This document shows positions 6,223 to 11,196 of a stretch of DNA of 11,196 nt, in pieces. The notes under the pieces are model-generated. The model worked only from the letters and a program-made list of their open reading frames with translations, searched no databases and was not told where the DNA came from. Each line of letters begins with the position of its first letter. Within the stretch, counting starts at the first letter, position 1. The position numbers and the translations under genes were made by a program. This DNA comes from Pseudolysobacter sp. (GTDB taxonomy: Bacteria > Pseudomonadota > Gammaproteobacteria > Xanthomonadales > Rhodanobacteraceae): contig JANXUW010000424.1 in the NCBI GenBank assembly GCA_025351985.1, forward strand, positions 1-11,196. The letters are read 5' to 3'.

Positions 6223-6462
6223 ATGAGCAGCATAGAAGATCGCGTCAAGAAGATCGTCGTCGAACAGTTGGGCGTGAAAGAAGATGAAGTAACCGCCACT
6301 GCGTCGTTTGTCGACGATCTCGGTGCAGATTCCCTCGACACCGTCGAGTTGGTGATGGCACTCGAAGAAGAATTCGAATGCGAAATCCCGGACGAAGAAG
6401 CCGAGAAAATCACGACCGTGCAGCAGGCCGTGGACTACGTCAAGGCGCACGTCAAAGCCTGA
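6223..6462 (+). CDS. acpP: Acyl carrier protein
   Basis: AcpP carries the growing acyl chain on a 4'-phosphopantetheine arm and is the substrate of FabD, FabH, FabG and FabF encoded around it. The 79-residue acidic protein starts [12 protein letters not shown] and has the attachment motif [18 protein letters not shown], with Ser37 as the modified residue. Length, charge and the four-helix pattern match gammaproteobacterial AcpP closely. The start is set by a strong ribosome site GGGAGG (6207-6212) ten bases upstream. An in-frame ATG at 6112 would add 37 residues unlike any ACP and is rejected. A GC-rich terminator follows 26 bp after the stop, which would help keep ACP levels above those of downstream genes. 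Confidence 0.98.
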   Translation: MSSIEDRVKKIVVEQLGVKEDEVTATASFVDDLGADSLDTVELVMALEEEFECEIPDEEAEKITTVQQAVDYVKAHVKA

Positions 6463-6488
6463 GTTTCACCGGATCATCGTTTCATGCG

Positions 6489-6518
6489 GCTGCGCCTTCG
6501 GGGCGCAGCTTGCGTTTT
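6489..6518 (+). terminator. Intrinsic terminator or attenuator after acpP
   Basis: GCTGCGCC (6489-6496) and GGCGCAGC (6502-6509) pair perfectly around a TTCGG loop that contains a stable TTCG tetraloop. TTGCGTTTT follows (6510-6518). It lies between acpP and fabF and probably ends most acpP transcripts, with fabF reached by readthrough or its own promoter. Confidence 0.72.
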
Positions 6519-6580
6519 CAGGGTTCGCTAACGTGCGCTGACGTACGGTTGGCACCTTCGTTTTTACGGATGCAAAAAAC

Positions 6581-7819
6581 ATGTCCAAGCGGCGCGTTGT
6601 AGTTACCGGTCTCGGCATCATTTCGCCTGTGGGCAATGATATCGCCACGGCCTGGTCGAATATTCTCGCGGGTGTGAGCGGGATCGGGCCGATCACGCAT
6701 TTCGATACCACGGCATTTGCGACCAAGATCGCTGGCGAGATCCGCGACTTCGATCCGGCCACGTACATCGCGCCGAAAGACGTCAAGAAAATGGATCCGT
6801 TCATCCACTACGGCATTGCCGCTTCGGTGCAGGCGTTGCGCGATTCGGGCCTGGAAATCACTGCCGAAAATGCCGAGCGCGTGGGTGCCGCGGTCGGCGC
6901 CGGCATCGGCGGCATCACCGGTATCGAACGTACCTCGATCGCGTTTCACGAAGGTGGCCCGCGCAAGATTTCGCCGTTCTTCGTGCCATCGACCATCATC
7001 AACATGATCTCGGGCAATCTCTCGATCATGTTCGGCTTGAAAGGCCCGAACATCGCGGTCGTCACTGCGTGCACGACATCGACCCACAACATCGGCCTGG
7101 CCGCGCGCATGATCCAGTACGGCGACGCCGATGCGATGGTTGCCGGCGGTGCCGAATACTCGATCACCGGGACTTCGATCGGCGGTTTCATTTCGGCACG
7201 CGCGATGACCACGCGCAACGATGATCCGACCAAGGCAAGCCGGCCGTGGGACAAGGATCGCGATGGATTCGTACTGTCCGACGGCGCCGGTGTATTGATG
7301 CTCGAAGAATACGAGCACGCGAAAAAACGCGGCGCGCGCATCTACTGCGAGCTTTCCGGTTTCGGCATGAGCGGCGATGCATACCACATGACCGCACCGA
7401 GCGAGAACGGTGAAGGCGCCGCGCGCAGCATGGTCAACGCGTTGAAAGATGCAAAACTCAATCCCGATGCGATCGAATACATCAACGCTCACGGCACGTC
7501 GACGCCGGCCGGCGATCTCGCCGAAACCCAGGCGGTGAAATCGTGCTTTGGCGATCACGCCTACAAGCTCGCGGTCAGCTCGACCAAATCCATGACCGGG
7601 CATCTGCTCGGCGCGGCCGGCGGCGTCGAAGCAATTTTCAGCATCCTCGCGTTGCGCGATGGTGTGTTGCCGCCGACCATCAATCTGGATAATCCGGATG
7701 CCGGTTGCGATCTCGATTTTGTGCCGCACACAGCGCGCGAAGCGAAGATCAAGACCGCGCTTTCCAACTCGTTCGGCTTCGGTGGCACCAACGGCACGCT
7801 GGTTTTCCAGAGTCTCTGA
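6581..7819 (+). CDS. fabF: Beta-ketoacyl-ACP synthase II
   Basis: FabF condenses acyl-ACP with malonyl-ACP to elongate fatty acids, including the step to C18 unsaturated chains that governs temperature adaptation in E. coli. The 412-residue protein (E. coli 413) starts [19 protein letters not shown]. It shows the Cys-His-His triad: Cys164 ([10 protein letters not shown]), His304 ([12 protein letters not shown]) and His341 ([12 protein letters not shown]), plus Lys336 and the glycine-rich [15 protein letters not shown] near the end. Each catalytic residue is one place from E. coli FabF. This length and context favour FabF over FabB. The ribosome site is weak (GGAT, 6568-6571, nine bases upstream). 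The 118-bp gap from acpP holds a terminator, so fabF may be expressed less than acpP. Confidence 0.97.
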   Translation: MSKRRVVVTGLGIISPVGNDIATAWSNILAGVSGIGPITHFDTTAFATKIAGEIRDFDPATYIAPKDVKKMDPFIHYGIAASVQALRDSGLEITAENAERVGAAVGAGIGGITGIERTSIAFHEGGPRKISPFFVPSTIINMISGNLSIMFGLKGPNIAVVTACTTSTHNIGLAARMIQYGDADAMVAGGAEYSITGTSIGGFISARAMTTRNDDPTKASRPWDKDRDGFVLSDGAGVLMLEEYEHAKKRGARIYCELSGFGMSGDAYHMTAPSENGEGAARSMVNALKDAKLNPDAIEYINAHGTSTPAGDLAETQAVKSCFGDHAYKLAVSSTKSMTGHLLGAAGGVEAIFSILALRDGVLPPTINLDNPDAGCDLDFVPHTAREAKIKTALSNSFGFGGTNGTLVFQSL

Positions 7820-7858
7820 TCGCCGATTCCAAGCGGCCCAGCGCAAGAGCATGATTGC

Positions 7859-9217
7859 GTGAGTATCGTCACGCATGTTCTCAGCGGCCAGCACGATTTG
7901 CTCGCGCTGGCCGCAGCGCAGCCGGCGCGTTATCCGGCGTTGTTCGAAAGCGTCGCACACGGTACGCGACACACGCGCTTCGATATTTTGTGTGCGTTTC
8001 CGCAAACGCAAATTCGACTTGATGCCGATCACATGCTCACGCGCGATGGCGCTGTGGTCGAAGCGCATCGCGGGTTTCTCGATGCGCTGGATCACGCCTG
8101 GTCTGCCGAAAAAATTCTGCGCGATAACGACGACCTGCCTTTCCACGGCGGCTGGTTGTTATACCTCGGTTACGAACTCGCGGGCGAAATCGAACCTCGC
8201 CTGCTACAGCCACGCGCCACGGCGAATGCGGTGCCGGCCGCACTCGCGATGCGCTGTCCGGCCGCGATCATCATCGATCACGAACTCGATCGCACCGTGT
8301 TGATTGCCGAAACGGCGCATGCGGAATTACTAGACGAATTGTTGGCTGATCTGCAATCCGCGATGCGGCTGGTTTCGACAGCGTTGACCGATATTGCCAT
8401 CGACGAAGACGCACCCGAACAGTTCCTGCGCGGTGTCGAACGCATCCACGAATACCTCCGCGCCGGCGATATTTTCCAGGTCAACCTGTCGCGCGAATGG
8501 CGCGCGGCTTTGTCCGCGCCGGTCTCGGCGTCGGCGCTATATGCGCGCTTGCGGCAGACGAATCCGGCCCCGTTCGCTGGCCTGCTGCAAGTCGACGATT
8601 GGGCGGTGGTGAGTTCGTCGCCGGAGCGTTTGGTCGAGGTGCGCGCGGGCATCGTGCAGACGCGGCCGATCGCCGGAACGCGGGCGCGTTTCGCCGGTGA
8701 CGACGATGCCGATCGCATCCGTGAACTGGTCGGCCATCCGAAAGAACGCGCGGAACACGTCATGCTGATCGATCTGGAACGCAACGATCTCGGTCGCGTC
8801 TGCGTGCCTGGCAGTGTCGCAGTGGATGAACTCATGTCGGTTGAGAGTTATGCGCATGTGCACCACATCGTCTCGAACGTGCGCGGTCGATTGCGAACCG
8901 ATGTGACGCCGGGGCAGGTAATCGCCGCGGTGTTTCCGGGCGGCACGATTACCGGCTGTCCGAAGGTGCGCTGCATGGAAATCATCGCCGAACTCGAAGC
9001 TGTGGCGCGCGGCCCGTACACCGGTGCGTTCGGTTATCTGGATCGCAATGGCGACATGGATCTGAATATCCTGATCCGCAGTTTTCTGCTGCACGACCGG
9101 ACGATCAGTTTTCGCGCCGGCGCGGGCATCGTGGTCGATTCGATCGCCGAACGCGAGCTCGACGAAACACGGGCCAAGGCGCGTGGATTATTGCGTGCGC
9201 TCGGAGTCGACGGATGA
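7859..9217 (+). CDS. pabB: Aminodeoxychorismate synthase component I (PIAGT variant)
   Basis: PabB joins ammonia to chorismate to give 4-amino-4-deoxychorismate, the first step to p-aminobenzoate and folate; ammonia normally comes from the glutaminase PabA, which is not encoded here or fused. The 452-residue protein has the chorismate-binding fold from about 185 on: FQVNLSREW (206-214), SSSPERL (252-258), QTRPIAGT (267-274), LIDLERNDLGR (303-313), HHIVSNVRG (335-343), FPGGTITGCPKVRCMEII (359-376) and AGAGIVVDS (420-428). At position 272 it has Ala where E. coli PabB has Lys274; PIAGT is otherwise typical of anthranilate synthase TrpE. The 4-nt overlap with pabC argues for PabB. The GTG start has AAGAG (7845-7849) nine bases upstream, and the N-terminus fits xanthomonad relatives. 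An ATG at 7851 is out of frame. Confidence 0.88.
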   Translation: MSIVTHVLSGQHDLLALAAAQPARYPALFESVAHGTRHTRFDILCAFPQTQIRLDADHMLTRDGAVVEAHRGFLDALDHAWSAEKILRDNDDLPFHGGWLLYLGYELAGEIEPRLLQPRATANAVPAALAMRCPAAIIIDHELDRTVLIAETAHAELLDELLADLQSAMRLVSTALTDIAIDEDAPEQFLRGVERIHEYLRAGDIFQVNLSREWRAALSAPVSASALYARLRQTNPAPFAGLLQVDDWAVVSSSPERLVEVRAGIVQTRPIAGTRARFAGDDDADRIRELVGHPKERAEHVMLIDLERNDLGRVCVPGSVAVDELMSVESYAHVHHIVSNVRGRLRTDVTPGQVIAAVFPGGTITGCPKVRCMEIIAELEAVARGPYTGAFGYLDRNGDMDLNILIRSFLLHDRTISFRAGAGIVVDSIAERELDETRAKARGLLRALGVDG

Positions 9218-10047
9218 GCGTACGAATGCTGATCAACGGCGCGGCGTTGGAAACTGTTTCGCCACTCGATCGCGGATTTTGCTACGGCGATGGTTTGTTC
9301 GAAACCCTGCGCGTGTTGCACGGTCGCGCACCGTTGTGGCACCGCCACATGCAACGACTGGCCGAAGGTTGCGCGCGCCTGCAATTGCCGCCGCCGGATG
9401 TCGACGTGCTGGCGCAGGAAGTGGAGAAAGTTTCGGTCGGTCTGGAATGCGCAATCGTGCGCATCACGATCACTCGTGGTATCAGCGCACGCGGTTACGC
9501 ATTGCCGGCAGAGACGATGCCGACGCGCGTGGTTGCCGCGTTTCCGTTTGTGCCGATGCCGACGAATAGTTACACGAGCGGAATCCGGGTACGCTGGTGC
9601 AGCACACGGCTAGCCTTGCAACCGCTGCTTGCGGGCATCAAGCATCTGAATCGACTTGAACAGGTTCTTGCGCGCGCCGAATGGAACGATGCCGAAATTT
9701 TCGAAGGCCTCATGTGCGATACCGATGGCCATCTGATTTGCGCGACGGCAGCGAATATTTTTTGCGTGTGCGAGGGACGTGTGATCACGCCCGATCTGTC
9801 GCGATGTGGTATCGCCGGTGTCGCACGCGCGGCCTTGCTGGATCACTTCGGCGATGTCGAAATACGCGACCTGTTGCCGGAGGAATTGATGCATGCGAAC
9901 GAGATATTCCTGTGCAACAGCGTGCGCGGTATTCTGCCGGTGAATTGCGTGGCCGATAAATCGTATGCAGTCGGCTCGGTCACGCGCGAGCTGCAAAAAC
10001 ATTGGCGAGCGAACGGATGGATGGCGCAAGACGGAGAGCAATTCTGA
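9214..10047 (+). CDS. pabC: 4-amino-4-deoxychorismate lyase
   Basis: PabC splits the PabB product into p-aminobenzoate and pyruvate. The 277-residue protein is a fold-type IV PLP enzyme. It has DRGFCYGDGLFETLRV near the N-terminus (19-34), the PLP-binding Lys143 in LLAGIKHLNRLEQV, Glu164 in EIFEGLMCDT, TAANIFCV (178-185) for phosphate contact, and NEIFLCNSVRGILPV (229-243). The AGIKHLNRLEQ form is characteristic of PabC; the related D-amino-acid and branched-chain aminotransferases differ there. The ATG overlaps the pabB stop as ATGA, and GGAG (9203-9206) sits seven bases upstream within pabB, so the two proteins are probably made in step. It ends in a one-base TGATG overlap with mltG. Confidence 0.94.
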   Translation: MSVRMLINGAALETVSPLDRGFCYGDGLFETLRVLHGRAPLWHRHMQRLAEGCARLQLPPPDVDVLAQEVEKVSVGLECAIVRITITRGISARGYALPAETMPTRVVAAFPFVPMPTNSYTSGIRVRWCSTRLALQPLLAGIKHLNRLEQVLARAEWNDAEIFEGLMCDTDGHLICATAANIFCVCEGRVITPDLSRCGIAGVARAALLDHFGDVEIRDLLPEELMHANEIFLCNSVRGILPVNCVADKSYAVGSVTRELQKHWRANGWMAQDGEQF

Positions 10048-11099
10048 TGCGGTTTGGATTTCGTGCCAAAAATTCCACGCAACGCGGCGGCGTGCTGTTG
10101 CGTCTGCTGCTCGTCGTGCTGATGGTTGGTGCGATAGCGGCCGGATGGTTTTATCGCGAGTTCGAGAATTTTGCCAATACTCCGCTGCAAGTGCAGGGGG
10201 CGGATGCGACGCTCGATGTGCCGCTCGGAACATCGTTGCCCGGCATCGTGACCTTGCTCAGGGCGCAACCCGCGAGCAGCGCACCTTGGCCATATTGGCG
10301 CGCGCTGGCGTGGCAGATGCACGTCACGAGTTCGCTGCATGCCGGCGAATACGCCTTGAGTGCCGAACTCACGCCGCGCGGTCTGCTCAAGCGCATGGCG
10401 GCGGGTGAGGTGATCCAGCACAAGTTCACGATCGTCGAAGGCTGGAACTTCAAACAGCTGCGAATCGCTCTCGCGCAGCAAGAAAAATTGCAGCCGACCA
10501 TCGCCGGTTTGAGCGACGCCGAAATCATGAAAAAACTCGGCGCGGTCGATCAAGCGACCGAAGGCCGATTTTTGCCGGAGACTTATGTATATCTCAAAGG
10601 CCAGCCCGATCTCGATGTGCTGCGTCGCGCCCACGCCGCGATGCAGCAGCAACTCGATGGCTTGTGGTCGCAGCGCGATTCCGGTTTGCCGCTGGAATCG
10701 TCGTATCACGCGCTGATCCTGGCCTCGATCGTCGAGAAAGAAACCGGTCGCGCCGAGGAGCGGCCGCAAATCGCCGGCGTGTTCATGCGCCGCCTAAAAA
10801 TCGGCATGCGGCTGCAGACCGATCCGAGCGTGATCTATGGCCTCGGTGACAATTACGACGGCAATATTCATCGTCGTGATCTCGATACCGACACGCCGTA
10901 CAACACCTACACACGCGGCGGTTTGCCGCCGACGCCGATCGCGCTGCCGGGCAAGGCCGCGCTGGCCGCGGTGATGCATCCGGCGCCGGGTAATACGCTG
11001 TATTTTGTCGCGCGTGGCGACGGCACACATCAGTTTTCCGACACGCTGGAAGCGCACAATACGGCGGTCGGAAAATTTCAGCTCGGAAAAAAACAATGA
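10047..11099 (+). CDS. mltG: Endolytic murein transglycosylase MltG (YceG-like)
   Basis: MltG cuts nascent peptidoglycan glycan strands inside the chain and is thought to end their elongation; it acts from the inner membrane facing the periplasm. The 350-residue protein (E. coli 340) has a short basic cytoplasmic end, one membrane segment (about 16-35), a LysM-like region (about 48-125, with LHAGEYALS) and the YceG catalytic domain. The catalytic domain shows TIVEGWNFKQLR (128-139), EGRFLPETY (172-180) and catalytic Glu230 in LASIVEKET. Also visible are LQTDPSVIYG (256-265), YNTYTRGGLPPTPIALPG (285-302) and HPAPGNTLYFVARGDG (311-326). I chose ATG 10047 because GGAGAG (10033-10038) lies eight bases before it and it overlaps the pabC stop by one base. 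An in-frame ATG at 10002 would add 15 unfamiliar residues. Confidence 0.95.
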   Translation: MRFGFRAKNSTQRGGVLLRLLLVVLMVGAIAAGWFYREFENFANTPLQVQGADATLDVPLGTSLPGIVTLLRAQPASSAPWPYWRALAWQMHVTSSLHAGEYALSAELTPRGLLKRMAAGEVIQHKFTIVEGWNFKQLRIALAQQEKLQPTIAGLSDAEIMKKLGAVDQATEGRFLPETYVYLKGQPDLDVLRRAHAAMQQQLDGLWSQRDSGLPLESSYHALILASIVEKETGRAEERPQIAGVFMRRLKIGMRLQTDPSVIYGLGDNYDGNIHRRDLDTDTPYNTYTRGGLPPTPIALPGKAALAAVMHPAPGNTLYFVARGDGTHQFSDTLEAHNTAVGKFQLGKKQ

Positions 11100-11196
11100 G
11101 AGGACGATTGATCACGCTCGAAGGCGGCGAGGGCGCGGGCAAAAGCACCGTGCTCGCAGCCGTGCGCGAGCAATTGATCGCCGCTGGGCACGATGT
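11096..11196 (+). CDS. tmk: Thymidylate kinase, 5' end only
   Basis: Only the first 33 codons are in the window. The protein begins MRGRLITLEGGEGAGKST, with a P-loop GGEGAGKST (10-18) typical of thymidylate kinase, followed by an amphipathic helix (AAVREQLIAAGHD). Tmk phosphorylates dTMP to dTDP for DNA synthesis. The ATG overlaps the mltG stop as ATGA, and mltG-tmk is a widely conserved gammaproteobacterial pair, usually followed by holB. The ribosome site is weak (GGAAA), consistent with translational coupling to mltG. Confidence 0.93.
   Translation, partial: MRGRLITLEGGEGAGKSTVLAAVREQLIAAGHD

Noticed and set aside
7851..7862. Three-codon frame (MIA) whose stop overlaps the pabB GTG, similar to the fabD leader frame
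   Set aside because: The nearby AAGAG is spaced properly for the GTG and too close to the ATG, so a translated mini-frame is not supported.
6518..8146. Minus-strand open frame of 542 codons opposite fabF and the start of pabB
   Set aside because: It is covered by the complete fabF and pabB on the other strand and shows no recognisable domain.
1..11196. CRISPR arrays, tRNA or rRNA genes, insertion sequences, prophage or defence genes
   Set aside because: No spaced repeats, RNA-gene signatures, transposase motifs or terminal inverted repeats were seen; all large frames are housekeeping genes.

Overview
The window is a conserved chromosomal core region from a gammaproteobacterium, most likely of the Xanthomonadales/Lysobacterales. 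This rests on gene order (rpmF directly followed by fabH, and pabB placed between fabF and pabC), the close fit of the proteins to remembered family sequences, and a moderately high GC content. The lineage is inference; the gene identities are read directly from the protein sequences.

Left part (1-2047, minus strand): the start and first 433 codons of a methylcrotonyl-CoA carboxylase carboxyltransferase subunit (leucine/isovalerate catabolism) run off the left edge. Upstream of it, on the same strand, is a secreted NlpC/P60 cell-wall hydrolase. A 241-bp divergent region (2048-2288) separates these from everything to the right.

Right part (2289-11196, plus strand): yceD - rpmF - fabH - fabD - fabG - acpP - fabF - pabB - pabC - mltG - tmk (partial). 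This is the classic ribosomal protein L32 / type II fatty-acid synthesis cluster. FabH condenses acetyl-CoA with malonyl-ACP, FabD charges ACP with malonate, FabG reduces the 3-ketoacyl chain, AcpP carries it and FabF elongates it. PabB and PabC make p-aminobenzoate for folate, MltG trims or terminates glycan strands, and Tmk makes dTDP. plsX, which usually sits between rpmF and fabH, is absent.

The layout suggests several transcription units. Two consecutive hairpins follow rpmF, and a GC-rich hairpin with a TTCG-type loop follows acpP. The fab genes are separated by gaps of about 60-120 bp, whereas pabB-pabC-mltG-tmk overlap by 1-4 nt and look translationally coupled.

I found no previously undescribed system; this is mostly housekeeping DNA. 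The points most worth a second look are: a fabH that appears to start at CTG; a perfect 14-bp FNR/ANR-like palindrome beside a perfect 14-bp tandem duplication that copies the fabD start codon; the missing plsX; and a PabB carrying PIAGT where E. coli PabB has PIKGT.
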